Notes: generated from the sequence alone by a model not told the origin. A stretch of DNA of 64,000 nucleotides from Collimonas sp. OK242 (GCF_900107095.1 NZ_FNOR01000020.1:1-64000); one strand, 5' to 3'. Numbered from the stretch's first letter, positions 8,992 to 18,217 are shown. Program-made: numbers and translations.

Positions 8992-9672
8992 ATGCTTCAA
9001 GCCATCGCCCCCGATATCTGGCACGCACAGCACGCTTTTGTCGCCGCCGGCCTGCGCGTCTCTTCTCGCATGACGGTGGTACGCCTTCAACATTCCGGAC
9101 TATGGCTGCACTCGCCGGTGCCCCTGACGCCTGCGATCCGCTCGCAGCTTGCGGCATTGGGCGAAGTGCAGTTTATCGTTGCGCCGAGCAAGACCCATCA
9201 TCTGTTCGTCGGCGAATATCTTGATGCGTTTCCGCAAGCCAGGTTATACGGAGCTCCCGGACTGCTTGCCAAGCGGCTGGATCTGCAAGGCTTGCGGGAG
9301 CTGACGCCAGAAGTCGAGCCTGAATGGAGAGCGGATCTTGAGCAGGTCTTTTTCGCGGGCATCCCGCTCGGCAATGAAACCGTCTGGTTTCACAAAACCT
9401 CGCGCACACTGATCGTCACAGATTTATGCCAGTGGTGGCGCGGCGATTTGTCGTTGGGAGAAAAAGTGTACGCAAGCCTGAGCGGCGTGCGTGCGCAACT
9501 GGCGGTGCCGCGCACGATTCGCCTGCTGGTCAAAGACCGTCAGGCGGCGCGGGCCAGCGCCCGTAAAATCCTGGAATGGCCGTTCGAACGCGTAGTGGTT
9601 GCGCACGACACCATCATCGAACAAGGCGCACACGAAGCGGTGGAAAAAGCTTTCGCTTACTTTGACAGATAA
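8992..9672 (+). CDS. DUF4336 domain protein
   Basis: A 226-residue protein starting MLQAIAPDIWHAQHAF. RMTVVRLQHSGLWLHSPVPL and VQFIVAPSKTHHLFVGEYL match the DUF4336 family, which resembles metallo-beta-lactamase-fold proteins. FVAPSKTHHLF-type and VVAHDTII histidines may bind metal. The function of the family is not established. The frame is open further upstream, but the ATG at 8992 gives the conserved N-terminus. It is divergent from the TetR gene and may share its operators. Confidence 0.8.
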   Translation: MLQAIAPDIWHAQHAFVAAGLRVSSRMTVVRLQHSGLWLHSPVPLTPAIRSQLAALGEVQFIVAPSKTHHLFVGEYLDAFPQARLYGAPGLLAKRLDLQGLRELTPEVEPEWRADLEQVFFAGIPLGNETVWFHKTSRTLIVTDLCQWWRGDLSLGEKVYASLSGVRAQLAVPRTIRLLVKDRQAARASARKILEWPFERVVVAHDTIIEQGAHEAVEKAFAYFDR

Positions 9673-9774
9673 TCCTTTGCTCAGGATTTAGTTCCGTTCG
9701 GCAATATTTTCGCAGGCGCGCTAAAATCCTCCAATTATTTTATTGTCCATAATCCAACCGTTGGAGCCTGATTC

Positions 9775-11550
9775 ATGCTGCGTTCTGCCGTACTGTCTGC
9801 CTTGCTAACCCTCTCCTCCATTACTCCCTTCGCCAACGCCGCCGATCCGCTGCTCGGCACGATCGCTGAGCGTTCCGGCTTTCAGAAAACAGGGCGCTAT
9901 GAAGAAGTCATCGCTCTTTGCGCCGCCTTCCAGAAAGCCTATCCAAAGGAAGTGCGTTGCACCGAATTTGGCCGCACCCCGGAAGGCCGGCCGATGCTCG
10001 CCCTGGTTGTCTCGCGCAGCGGCGCCTTGAGTGCTGATGCTGCGCATCAGCGCGGTTTGCCGGTGCTGCTTATACAAGGCGGCATCCACGCCGGTGAGAT
10101 CGACGGCAAGGATGCCGGTTTCCTGGCCTTGCGCGAAGCCTTGCAAGACACTTCCGCAAACAATGCGCTCAGCAAGCAGGTGCTGATCTTCGTACCGGTA
10201 TTCAATATCGACGGCCACGAGCGTTTTGGGCGCTGGAATCGTCCTAATCAGCGCGGCCCGGAGGAAATGGGCTGGCGCACTACCGGTCAGAATTTCAACC
10301 TGAATCGCGATTACGCCAAAGCCGACTCGCCGGAAATGCAGGCCATGCTGCAGTTGGTCAATCGCTGGGATCCGCTGGCCTATATCGACCTGCATGTCAC
10401 CGATGGCGCCAAGTTCGAGCATGACGTATCGATCCAGGTCGAGCCGGTGCATGCCAGCGACCTGGCTTTGCGCAAGGATGGCGAGGCATTGCGCGACAAT
10501 GTGATCAGCGACCTGGCCAGGCAGGGTTCGCTGCCGCAGCCTTTCTATCTCTCGTTCAGTATTGACGACGATCCTAGTTCTGGCTTTGTCGACGATGTCT
10601 CGCCGCCGCGTTTTTCCACCGGCTACTTCCATCTGCGCAACCGCTTCGGGATGTTGGTCGAAACGCACTCCTGGAAGGATTATCCGACCCGCGTGCGCAT
10701 CACGCACAACGCCATTGTCTCGGTCATGGCGCAAATCGCCGCGCATGGCAATGCATGGCTGAAGACTGCGCACCAGGCTGACCTGCGTGCAGCCCAACTG
10801 GGCGGCCAGGCGGTTGCGCTGAGCTACAAGGCGAGCGAGAAAACCCGTCCGGTGGCGTTTCGCGGTTATGAATATACCCGCACGCCATCGGATATTTCAG
10901 GCGCCCTGATGACGCATTACGACGAGAGCAAGCCGCAAATCTGGAACGTGACGGTGCGCGATGACCTGCAACCTGAACTCAGCGTCAATGCGCCGCAGGC
11001 CGGTTATCTGGTGCCTGCCGCACATGCTGCATGGGTCGCGCAAAAGCTGCAGCAGCACGGGATTGCTTTCCGCGTGCTGCCGGCAGCATTGCAGCAGGCC
11101 CGGCTTGAAACTTTCCGTGTAGTCAAAACCAATTTTGATCCGCAGTCGATAGAAAGCCACCAGCGTCTGAAGCTGGAGGGCGCATGGCATGGCGAAACGC
11201 GCGACCTCGGAGCCGGCGCGCTGTTTGTGCCGATAGTACAAGCCAAGGCACGGCTGGTGATGGCTTTGCTGGAGCCGCAAGCACCAGACTCGCTGGCGGC
11301 GTGGGGGCGTTTCAACAATGCCTTCGAGAAGAAGGAATATATGGAGGCGTATGTGGCGGAGGACGTCGCGCGCGAACAACTGGCGGCGGATCCGGCGCTG
11401 GCGGCCGAGTTCAAGCAGAAACTGGCTGACGATCCGGCATTTGCCAATGATCCGGCGACACGGCTGGAGTTTTTCGCGCGCCGCCATTCTTCCTGGGACG
11501 AGCGCTTTAACTTGTATCCGGTGATGCGAACCGCGGTCGCACCGGGATAA
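9775..11550 (+). CDS. secreted M14-family zinc carboxypeptidase
   Basis: A 591-residue protein with a signal peptide (cleavage likely after residues 20-22, FANA-ADP). Zinc ligands are His105 and Glu108 in GGIHAGEIDGKD and the later histidine in YIDLHVTDG. LVETHSWKDY supplies the likely catalytic glutamate. NLNRDYAKADSPEMQAM is also typical of M14. The region after residue 330 is a long C-terminal extension of unassigned fold. It should act in the periplasm or outside the cell on peptides or cell-wall fragments. TTGGAG precedes the ATG. It appears monocistronic. Confidence 0.9.
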   Translation: MLRSAVLSALLTLSSITPFANAADPLLGTIAERSGFQKTGRYEEVIALCAAFQKAYPKEVRCTEFGRTPEGRPMLALVVSRSGALSADAAHQRGLPVLLIQGGIHAGEIDGKDAGFLALREALQDTSANNALSKQVLIFVPVFNIDGHERFGRWNRPNQRGPEEMGWRTTGQNFNLNRDYAKADSPEMQAMLQLVNRWDPLAYIDLHVTDGAKFEHDVSIQVEPVHASDLALRKDGEALRDNVISDLARQGSLPQPFYLSFSIDDDPSSGFVDDVSPPRFSTGYFHLRNRFGMLVETHSWKDYPTRVRITHNAIVSVMAQIAAHGNAWLKTAHQADLRAAQLGGQAVALSYKASEKTRPVAFRGYEYTRTPSDISGALMTHYDESKPQIWNVTVRDDLQPELSVNAPQAGYLVPAAHAAWVAQKLQQHGIAFRVLPAALQQARLETFRVVKTNFDPQSIESHQRLKLEGAWHGETRDLGAGALFVPIVQAKARLVMALLEPQAPDSLAAWGRFNNAFEKKEYMEAYVAEDVAREQLAADPALAAEFKQKLADDPAFANDPATRLEFFARRHSSWDERFNLYPVMRTAVAPG

Positions 11551-11620
11551 CTAAGGCATCCGGCGCTAAGGGATCCGGCGTGCCGAGTATAGCTTGTTTC
11601 TGAATTTATTTCTGAATTTA
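11551..11620. repeat. two adjacent short tandem duplications
   Basis: CTAAGGCATCCGGCG is followed directly by CTAAGGGATCCGGCG (11551-11580, 14 of 15 identical). Next, TTTCTGAATTTA occurs twice head to tail (11597-11620). They lie directly after the M14 peptidase gene, and the second pair overlaps the end of the small ORF at 11618-11713. Confidence 0.8.
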
Positions 11621-11713
11621 CTTCTGTGCTTCGCCGATTTTTTTCGACAAATAAAAGCGTAAGGCAAAAGCAGCGATAACGGCGAGTAAGGGCAGGGTTT
11701 GAATGATGTTCAT
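11618..11713 (-). CDS. possible 31-residue membrane microprotein
   Basis: ATG at 11713 to TAA encodes MNIIQTLPLLAVIAAFALRF followed by YLSKKIGEAQK. Residues 3-20 form one hydrophobic helix followed by a basic tail, the pattern of single-pass small membrane proteins. GGAG lies about 11 bases before the ATG. It stands in a 544-base gap between larger genes. The tandem TTTCTGAATTTA repeat contributes its stop codon. No family is recognised. Confidence 0.45.
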   Translation of the reverse strand: MNIIQTLPLLAVIAAFALRFYLSKKIGEAQK

Positions 11714-11870
11714 GGGCAGGGCTCCGAATTAATTAACTGTGTTGATGCGTTGCAGCATATAAAAACGGAGCACTTATTGCCAATTCTTATTTCTGATTCC
11801 TTATATATGATTCATGAATATCACTGGGATTATCGAATCAGCCCCCAATCAGCCAGAATCCGTTCCAGAA

Positions 11871-11906
11871 TATAAAAAGCCCGCTATCTTTAACGATGCG
11901 GGCTTT
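11871..11906 (-). terminator. terminator of the GMC oxidoreductase gene
   Basis: AAAGCCCGC (11876-11884) pairs with GCGGGCTTT (11898-11906). On the minus strand the stem runs into TTTTTATATT. The GMC gene, on the same strand, ends 189 bases upstream. Confidence 0.6.
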
Positions 11907-12094
11907 CCCTGTCTCCTCACCTCTAGAGAGATGGACTCTTTTTTGCGTGAAGCGATACTGAGCTAAAAAACTTTAACCGTCATCATGCACCGCAACATAG
12001 CGTTGTTTTGCACCAACATGGAAAGATAGCGCTTGTAAGCTTATGCGTTTTTCGCGTAACGATTGCGATATTCATCGCTGTTATGCATTTCGCA

Positions 12095-13690
12095 TCACCT
12101 TCCCTGCCGGATGAAATCTACCGCCTTCTCGGCAATCATGATAGCTGGCGCGTTGGTATTGCCGCCGATTAGCGTCGGCATGATCGATGCGTCCACCACC
12201 CGCAAACCCCGGATGCCATGGACCTTCAAGGTCGGATCGACAACAGCGGCCTGGTCGACGCCCATCTTGCAAGTGCCGACCGGGTGGTAAACCGTATCGA
12301 CATAATTCTTCAACGCCGAGCGTATCTGTTCATCAGACTGCACATCTGCGGTGCGTATGTCACGCGTGCTGTAGCTGGCCAGCGCCGGTGCATCCAGCAA
12401 TTTGCGCGTCATCTTGAACGCATCCACCATGTCTTCCAGATCTTGCGGATGATCCAGGAACTTGGGATCGATCAGCGGCGCATCCTGCGGATTGGTATTG
12501 CGTAGGCGGACCTCGCCTTTGCTCTGCGGCCTCAGCAGACAAACGTGGCAGGAAAAGCCGTGGCCGAGATGCAGTTTTCGGGCATGGTTTTCAACGCAGG
12601 CCATGACGAAATGCAATTGCAGATTGGGCGCCGGCAAATCCGGCCGGGTTTTCAAAAAACCGCCGCATTCGGCAAAATTACTGGTGAGCATGCCACGCCG
12701 CTCGTGACGGAAGCGCCGCAGCTCCTTGAGCATGCGGACCGATCCGCTGGCCGAGATGCCGAAGGTATCCAGGCTGTCGGATTTATGGCAAAACACGAAA
12801 TCGGGATGGTCTTGCAGATTCTTGCCGACGCCTGGCAAATGATGTTGCACCTGGATACCTAGCTTGCGCAGCTCGGTGCCGTCGCCAATGCCCGACAACA
12901 TCAGCAGTTGCGGCGACTGGAAAGCGCCGGCGGCGAGGATCACCTCACGCCTGGCACGCAGCACCCGCAACTTGCCGTCCTGCCGGACTTCCACGCCGGT
13001 TACGCGTCCCTGCTCGATGATCAGGCGCTCGGCATAGGCGCCGGTTTGCACGCACAGATTGCTGCGTTGACCCATGTGCGGCATCAGGTAAGCGCGCGCA
13101 GCACTCCAGCGTTCGCCATTTTTCTGGGTAACCTGGTAAACACCCAATCCCTCCTGATGTTCGGCGTTGAAATCTTCGCTGAGCGGATAACCGGCCTGGC
13201 GTGCGGCTTCCAGGTAATGCAGATGAAGAGGATTGTCGGTGCGCAGATCGCTGACCCATAAAGGGCCGTCCTGACCATGCCAGGCATTGGAAAACCGTTC
13301 GTTGTGCTCTGACTTTTTAAAGTAGGGCAACACGTCGTCGAAGGACCAGCCGTTGTTGCCGAGCTCGGCCCAATGATCGTAATCGGAGCGATGGCCGCGA
13401 GTATAGACCATGGCGTTGATCGCCGACGATCCGCCCAGTGTCTTGCCGCGCGGCTGGTAGCCGCGGCGGCCGTTGAGTCCGGCCTGCGGCACGGTTTCGA
13501 AAGCCCAGTTGTTGAGCCGGGTCGGCACCATGGCAAGTGCGCCAACCGGCATCTTTACAGCCCAGCTATCGCCGCTGCCGCCCGCCTCCAGCAAACAGAC
13601 CGACAGCTCCGGATCTTCTGTCAGGCGGCCCGCCATCACGCTGCCGGCCGACCCGCCGCCCACCACCACAAAGTCAAACTCATCGTTCAC
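12095..13690 (-). CDS. GMC-family FAD oxidoreductase (alcohol/choline dehydrogenase type)
   Basis: A 531-residue flavoprotein. The FAD-binding motif FVVVGGGSAGSVMAGRL is at residues 7-23, and GMC signatures follow in GKTLGGSSAINAMVYTRG and AAGAFQSPQLLMLSGIG. The C-terminal active site contains TVYHPVGTCKMG (catalytic His) and GGNTNAPAIMIAEK. It oxidises an alcohol to an aldehyde and passes electrons to a quinone or other acceptor. Translation probably starts at the GTG at 13690, because GGGAGA lies six bases upstream and the FAD motif follows at the normal distance. The substrate is not determinable. Confidence 0.92.
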   Translation of the reverse strand: MNDEFDFVVVGGGSAGSVMAGRLTEDPELSVCLLEAGGSGDSWAVKMPVGALAMVPTRLNNWAFETVPQAGLNGRRGYQPRGKTLGGSSAINAMVYTRGHRSDYDHWAELGNNGWSFDDVLPYFKKSEHNERFSNAWHGQDGPLWVSDLRTDNPLHLHYLEAARQAGYPLSEDFNAEHQEGLGVYQVTQKNGERWSAARAYLMPHMGQRSNLCVQTGAYAERLIIEQGRVTGVEVRQDGKLRVLRARREVILAAGAFQSPQLLMLSGIGDGTELRKLGIQVQHHLPGVGKNLQDHPDFVFCHKSDSLDTFGISASGSVRMLKELRRFRHERRGMLTSNFAECGGFLKTRPDLPAPNLQLHFVMACVENHARKLHLGHGFSCHVCLLRPQSKGEVRLRNTNPQDAPLIDPKFLDHPQDLEDMVDAFKMTRKLLDAPALASYSTRDIRTADVQSDEQIRSALKNYVDTVYHPVGTCKMGVDQAAVVDPTLKVHGIRGLRVVDASIMPTLIGGNTNAPAIMIAEKAVDFIRQGR

Positions 13691-13859
13691 TATGCGTCTC
13701 CCGCCCTGGTTGTATTTATGCGTTGCAGATAGACTAGCCTGCCAGGCAACAAATTTAACAGTTACGGGATGATCACGCCATGTGGCGTATTAGAGCATTT
13801 GTTTCAATTACGCAAAATATTCAGCCGATTGCGCAAACGATGCGACCGACGCGCCAGAT

Positions 13860-14084
13860 TCAATGCGCTTTCGACATGACTACCAGCCATTTGCGAAATA
13901 GCAATATTTCCAAATGTCCGGCCTGGATGCCGGCATTGCATTCGACCACGGGATTGCTTCTGTAGAGGCGCTTGTAGAAATCGCGGCAGATGAACAATTC
14001 ACGCTTGCCGAAACGCATCAGGATTGAGGAAGGGGTAGACTCCATACCAAAGCGGGAGCCGGAGGTAATATCCAAGTTCGTCAT
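13860..14084 (-). CDS. uncharacterised 74-residue protein under a LexA box
   Basis: A small basic protein (about 11 Lys/Arg against 6 Asp/Glu) beginning MTNLDITSGSRFGMES, with a middle RELFICRDFYKRLYR and a hydrophobic EILLFRKWLVVM near the end. I recognise no family. It is the first ORF 48 bases downstream of a perfect LexA operator, so it is probably SOS-induced. The ribosome binding site is weak (GGAA about 12 bases upstream), and Met14 is a possible alternative start. No other gene follows it on this strand until the GMC gene, 170 bases on. Confidence 0.5.
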   Translation of the reverse strand: MTNLDITSGSRFGMESTPSSILMRFGKRELFICRDFYKRLYRSNPVVECNAGIQAGHLEILLFRKWLVVMSKAH

Positions 14085-14132
14085 GGCAGCAATTCCAATC
14101 TCGTTGAAGGGAAGTCCACTGTACCATAACTA

Positions 14133-14148
14133 CTGTATATGCATACAG
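14133..14148 (-). promoter_or_regulatory. LexA (SOS) box
   Basis: CTGTATATGCATACAG matches the proteobacterial LexA consensus CTGT-N8-ACAG exactly and is a near-perfect palindrome, extended to TACTGT...ACAGTA. On the minus strand it falls in the spacer of a plausible promoter (TTTACT, 17 bases, TTATGG) directed at the 74-residue ORF, the position expected for repression. Confidence 0.75.
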
Positions 14149-14241
14149 TAAAATGCGATGTGTCTGTTTTTAGTCACGCCGCAAGCCGGCCATCGGCACA
14201 ACTTGCGGGCACATGATTTACCGGTTCAACGCCGGCTCGAC

Positions 14242-14550
14242 TCAACGACGCCAGCCGCGATCATAGTCATGGTAACGATCATGCCAGCCGCGTCCGCGCC
14301 AGTAAGCCCGACCATAATAGCCTGGTGGATAATAACCTGGGGCGCCATACACCACGACCGGCGGCGGCTGCACATACACAGGCGGCGGTGCGTAATAGAC
14401 CGGCGGCGGGTTGTAATAAACCGGTGGCGGCGGGTAATACGCAGGCACACCGATATTCACCGACCAGTGTGCTCCAGCGAATGCCGGAGTTGCCGAAAAC
14501 ACGCCGACGGCAAGCAATCCAAGCAGGGCAACGCGCATGGTTTTTTTCAT
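14242..14550 (-). CDS. secreted Pro/Tyr-repeat protein
   Basis: A 102-residue protein. Residues 1-25 are a signal peptide (MKKTMRVALLGLLAVGVFSA then TPAFA). The mature part has repeats of the type PPPVYY (residues 40-66), then a Gly/Tyr/Arg/His-rich tail ending DRGWRR. Such short Tyr-Pro repeat proteins are common in betaproteobacterial envelopes and have no assigned function. The start is the ATG with the signal peptide, although the frame is open much further upstream through the neighbouring gene. Compare the protein at 40991-41407, which has a similar repeat tail. Confidence 0.75.
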   Translation of the reverse strand: MKKTMRVALLGLLAVGVFSATPAFAGAHWSVNIGVPAYYPPPPVYYNPPPVYYAPPPVYVQPPPVVVYGAPGYYPPGYYGRAYWRGRGWHDRYHDYDRGWRR

Positions 14551-14705
14551 GGCAGTTCTCGATGGCTTTGAGTTAAACATGACTATATTTAACCCAATTT
14601 TTGAACGCCCCGCCATACACAAGTGGTAAGGCCTGTAACAACATGTATCACAGCAGCTGCATTGTGGTTTTTTTCGTACATGTGAACATGAATGTGAACG
14701 TGAAA

Positions 14706-15356
14706 TTAGTCGATGGCCAGGTCCTGGCGCTTGTATCTTGCGATTCTGATCAGCGCCTGCGCAATCAGGAAAAGCCCCGCCAATAACATGACAGCATTGG
14801 CCATCACCCGAGGGTAACCCAGCACCGTGACATTCAGAAAGGGATAGGGATAAAACCCCGAAAGGCTGCCACGTACCATCGCCATCACGAAATAGGCCAG
14901 CGGGTAGATCAGCCATAAAAGACCGTCTTTTGCCTGTATGCCATGCTTTACTGCAAACAACAGCCAGTACCAGGCAAACAGCAAGGGAACGACGGTATGC
15001 ATGCCTTCGTCCGCAATGCGATGCAAGCCGGTGAACGGCGCATGATTGCGCAGCAAGAGGTTGTAGCCCAGGCCGACAAAGATGATATACAGGGCCAGTG
15101 CGGCCAGCACTCCGGGCCGCGAGAAAAAGCGGCCAGGCGCAGAGTCCGGCATGAGCAACAGCAATGTGCAGCAAACCGCCAGCAGGATATTGGTCAGGAT
15201 CGTCAAGAAGCCGAACAGGCGCCAGACTGCCTCGCCGTAAGTCATGCCCTTGGCCACCAAGGCAGGAATTGAAATGGAAAATTGCGCGGCAATGGAAAAC
15301 CATGCGATCAGCGCGATCAGCAGTAGCAGCAATTGCGGTGCGATAGTTTTTTTCAT
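14706..15356 (-). CDS. Pr6Pr-family membrane protein
   Basis: A 216-residue protein with six or seven hydrophobic segments. TYGEAVWRLFGFLTILTNIL, followed by HRIADEGMHTVVPLLFAWYW and later YPLAYFVMAMVRGSLSGFYP, fits the Pr6Pr (FAR-17a/AIG1-like) family of unknown function. The ATG at 15356 is preferred to the TTG two codons earlier. GGAAAT lies upstream. Confidence 0.75.
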   Translation of the reverse strand: MKKTIAPQLLLLLIALIAWFSIAAQFSISIPALVAKGMTYGEAVWRLFGFLTILTNILLAVCCTLLLLMPDSAPGRFFSRPGVLAALALYIIFVGLGYNLLLRNHAPFTGLHRIADEGMHTVVPLLFAWYWLLFAVKHGIQAKDGLLWLIYPLAYFVMAMVRGSLSGFYPYPFLNVTVLGYPRVMANAVMLLAGLFLIAQALIRIARYKRQDLAID

Positions 15357-15398
15357 AGACAATTTCCGAGGTATTGGGGTACTACACTAAGGCGTGTT

Positions 15399-16025
15399 TC
15401 AGGGAACAATACCTTGATCGACGCTCAACATGCGTTCCACGTAGCGTGCGATCAGATCGACCTCCAGATTGACTTGCTTGCCAACCTGCAGATGCTTTAA
15501 GGCGGTCACTTCAATTGTGTGGGGAATCAGGTTGATCGAAAACAGGCAACCGTCGGCCACGTCGTCGACCCGGTTCACCGTCAGCGAAACGCCGTTGACC
15601 ACGACCGAACCTTTATAGGCAAAGTATTTGGCGAGATCGCGCGCAGCCTTGATCACCAATTCCCAGGATTCGCCCACCGGCTCGAATTTCTGCACCAGCC
15701 CGAGGCCGTCGACATGGCCGGATACCAGATGGCCGCCCAGGCGGTCGGCCAGGGTCAGCGCCTTTTCCAGATTGACTTCGCCGCTGGCGTCGAGGCCGAC
15801 GGTGCGATTCAGGCTTTCGCGCGAAACGTCGACTTCAAAGCTGTCGGCGGTCTTTTCGACCACGGTCATGCAGGCGCCGTTCAAGGAAATCGAATCGCCA
15901 AGCGCGACGTCAGCCAGCGACAAGGCACCGGCATCGATCTTCAGCCTGACGCCATCCTCTGCGCTGGAACCGAGTGGTTTAACGGATGTAATTTTGCCGA
16001 CGGCAGCGACGATACCAGTGAACAT
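15399..16025 (-). CDS. ribE: riboflavin synthase alpha subunit
   Basis: A 208-residue enzyme made of two similar lumazine-binding barrels (about 1-97 and 98-200). It starts with the family motif MFTGIVAAVGKI and contains DSISLNGACMTVV and the second-repeat counterpart GSVVVNGVSLTVN. It dismutates two 6,7-dimethyl-8-ribityllumazine molecules to riboflavin. The start is fixed by MFTG. The longer open frame would run into ribD. It follows ribD by 16 bases and is surely co-transcribed with it. Confidence 0.96.
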   Translation of the reverse strand: MFTGIVAAVGKITSVKPLGSSAEDGVRLKIDAGALSLADVALGDSISLNGACMTVVEKTADSFEVDVSRESLNRTVGLDASGEVNLEKALTLADRLGGHLVSGHVDGLGLVQKFEPVGESWELVIKAARDLAKYFAYKGSVVVNGVSLTVNRVDDVADGCLFSINLIPHTIEVTALKHLQVGKQVNLEVDLIARYVERMLSVDQGIVP

Positions 16026-16041
16026 GATAGTGATATGGAAA

Positions 16042-17127
16042 TTAATGGAATCGTGCAAGGATACGCAAATCCTCGCCAATCTGCTTGATTTGATGAAATT
16101 TCAGGGTCAGCTTATCCTGCAGATTCTCCAGCGCAGGCAGGCTGAACATGCCGCGGCCGTCGCCCAGGATGGCCGGCGCCAGATAGACCAGCAATTCGTC
16201 GACGCAATGTTCCCTGATCAGCGAAGCATTCAGCTTGGACCCGGCTTCGACATGCAGCTCATTGATCTGGCGCTTGCCGAGTTCGAGTATGACTTGCGGC
16301 AAATCGACCTTGCCGCCGGCGTTCGGCAGCACCACTACCTCTGCCCCCTGCTGCTCCAGCAACGCCTGTTTTTCGGCATCGGCGGTGGCGCAGAAAATCA
16401 GGTTGCCGCCACCGACCAGGATTTTTGCATCCGGGCTGATGCTTAATTTGCTGTCGACGATGACGCGCAACGGCTGCCGCGCCAGCTGTACGGTACGCAC
16501 CGTCAGTTGCGGATTGTCTTCCTTCACCGTGCCGATGCCGGTCAGGATGGCGCCGGCGCGGGCGCGCCACATATGGCCGTCGTCGCGCGCCGCCTGCGAG
16601 GTGATCCACTGGCTCTGGCCGTTATGCAGCGCAGTCTTGCCGTCCAGGCTGGCGGCTACTTTCAGCCTTACCCAGGGTTTGCCAGTTTGCATGCGCGTAA
16701 AAAATCCGATATTCAGTTCGCGCGCCTGTGCCGCCAGAACGCCCGATTCGACCGCTATCCCCGCCGCTTGCAAACGCGCCCTGCCCTGCCCTGCCACCAG
16801 CGGATTGGGATCGTCCACGGCCGCTACCACCTTGGCCACCCCGGCCCGCACCAAGGCATCGGCGCAGGGCGGCGTGCGGCCGAAATGGCTGCACGGCTCC
16901 AGCGTGACGTAGACGGTGGCGCCGCGCACATCATGGCCTTTGGCGGCGGCGTCCAGCAGCGCCTGGATCTCGGCATGGTTGCCGCCCGGCGGCTGAGTAT
17001 ATCCGCTGCCGATAATCTGGCCGTCCTTGACGATCACGCAGCCGACGGCGGGATTAGGCGCACTCGACAGCTGGCCGTGTTCGGCGAGCTGCAAGGCTTG
17101 CGACATCAACAATTCAGCCTGGGTCAT
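16042..17127 (-). CDS. ribD: bifunctional riboflavin deaminase/reductase
   Basis: A 361-residue fusion. The N-terminal deaminase domain (about 1-145) has the zinc motif HAE (GGNHAEIQALL) with PCSHFGRTPPCADAL. The C-terminal reductase domain (about 150-361) begins KPWVRLKVAASLDGK. It carries out the second and third steps of riboflavin synthesis from GTP. It is first in a ribD-ribE pair. The other riboflavin genes are 36 kb away. Confidence 0.96.
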   Translation of the reverse strand: MTQAELLMSQALQLAEHGQLSSAPNPAVGCVIVKDGQIIGSGYTQPPGGNHAEIQALLDAAAKGHDVRGATVYVTLEPCSHFGRTPPCADALVRAGVAKVVAAVDDPNPLVAGQGRARLQAAGIAVESGVLAAQARELNIGFFTRMQTGKPWVRLKVAASLDGKTALHNGQSQWITSQAARDDGHMWRARAGAILTGIGTVKEDNPQLTVRTVQLARQPLRVIVDSKLSISPDAKILVGGGNLIFCATADAEKQALLEQQGAEVVVLPNAGGKVDLPQVILELGKRQINELHVEAGSKLNASLIREHCVDELLVYLAPAILGDGRGMFSLPALENLQDKLTLKFHQIKQIGEDLRILARFH

Positions 17128-17251
17128 GGGTTACGCCTGGAAGTAAGCCTGAAATTCATGTGGGAGCCATCGGAAAGAAGATATGCGGTGATTGTACAAA
17201 ATATGCCGGAGCCGCCGTTAATTAAAATGCGATGCCGGCCATACCCGGATT

Positions 17252-18217
17252 TCAAGGCGGCGGGACCAGGCTGGCAGCCGCGCTATTGCGCAAAGTAACA
17301 ACCCGCTTGAATACGGCGCGCAACTTGCGGTCACTCGCCAGCCTGGCGCTGCCGCTGCAATCGACATAACGCTGCGGCTCGATGGCGAGGCTGCGTTCGC
17401 CGAACAGCAACAAACACAGGTGGACGCTGACGACTCGGCCCCAGTTCTGGTGCTGGTCGTCGGATAAGGCCGCCACCTGCGTTGCATTCAAGAGCTGGTT
17501 CACGCTGACGTCGCCGACCGCCGCTACGCCGTACATCAGTTGCATATCTTCGACATTATTGAGGATCGGCTGCGCACTGTTGTTGCTATTGCCATTGCCC
17601 TGGCAATACAGGGAATTGGCGCCGCCGCCTGCACGTGCAGCAACAAAAAAAAGATTTCGCGCAATGCGGACATAGGGCGCCCGCAGGTGTGCTGGATGGC
17701 CGGGCGGCACTGCGCTCAAGCCAATCCCCGCACCATTGCAGTCGACACCGGCGCCGCTGGCCGGATCGACATGGTCGTCCAGCCGGTAACTGACTTCAAA
17801 ACCCGCCATCCCGGGATTTGCGCTGCACGAGAAATCTTTTCCCGGAGCCTGCGGTTTGACGAAACCATGCTCACAGCCGCGCAAACCTTGGGCCGGCGTG
17901 CCGTCGGCAAGGATAAAATCGGTGACAGCCGTGGCACCCGCAGCACCCGCCGACAAACTGGCACTGACCAGATTGCCATAACCCGCTTGCCGCAAATCCC
18001 TTTCCATCAAGCCCATGGCGTAGTTGCCATCCTGATACAGACGCCTCTTGTCCTCGCTCACACGAAAACTGGCGCTGCTGCCAAGATAAAGCGTTGTACT
18101 CGCCAACAGCACACCGGAAGCAATCGCCATTGCCACCAGCAGCTCCACCAGCGAAAGACCGCTCCGAAATGGCGCTTGCGGCGCTCGCTTTTTGCCGATG
18201 GCAACAGTGATCAACAT
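17252..18217 (-). CDS. pilW: type IV pilus minor pilin PilW
   Basis: A 321-residue prepilin-like protein. The leader ends RSG with cleavage before LSLVELLVAMAIASGVLLAS, the class III signal with glutamate at +5. The body has paired cysteines and the C-terminal pattern LRAVFKRVVTLRN usual for PilW. PilW is part of the priming complex at the pilus tip. The ATG at 18217 overlaps the end of fimT by seven bases, which sets the start. pilV, pilX, pilY1 and pilE, the usual partners, are absent here, and ribD follows directly. Confidence 0.87.
   Translation of the reverse strand: MLITVAIGKKRAPQAPFRSGLSLVELLVAMAIASGVLLASTTLYLGSSASFRVSEDKRRLYQDGNYAMGLMERDLRQAGYGNLVSASLSAGAAGATAVTDFILADGTPAQGLRGCEHGFVKPQAPGKDFSCSANPGMAGFEVSYRLDDHVDPASGAGVDCNGAGIGLSAVPPGHPAHLRAPYVRIARNLFFVAARAGGGANSLYCQGNGNSNNSAQPILNNVEDMQLMYGVAAVGDVSVNQLLNATQVAALSDDQHQNWGRVVSVHLCLLLFGERSLAIEPQRYVDCSGSARLASDRKLRAVFKRVVTLRNSAAASLVPPP

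Noticed and set aside
14158-14571. A plus-strand frame starting just after the LexA box
   Set aside because: It lies opposite the signal-peptide-bearing Tyr/Pro protein, has no ribosome binding site and is Arg/His/Trp-rich in the way of a shadow frame.
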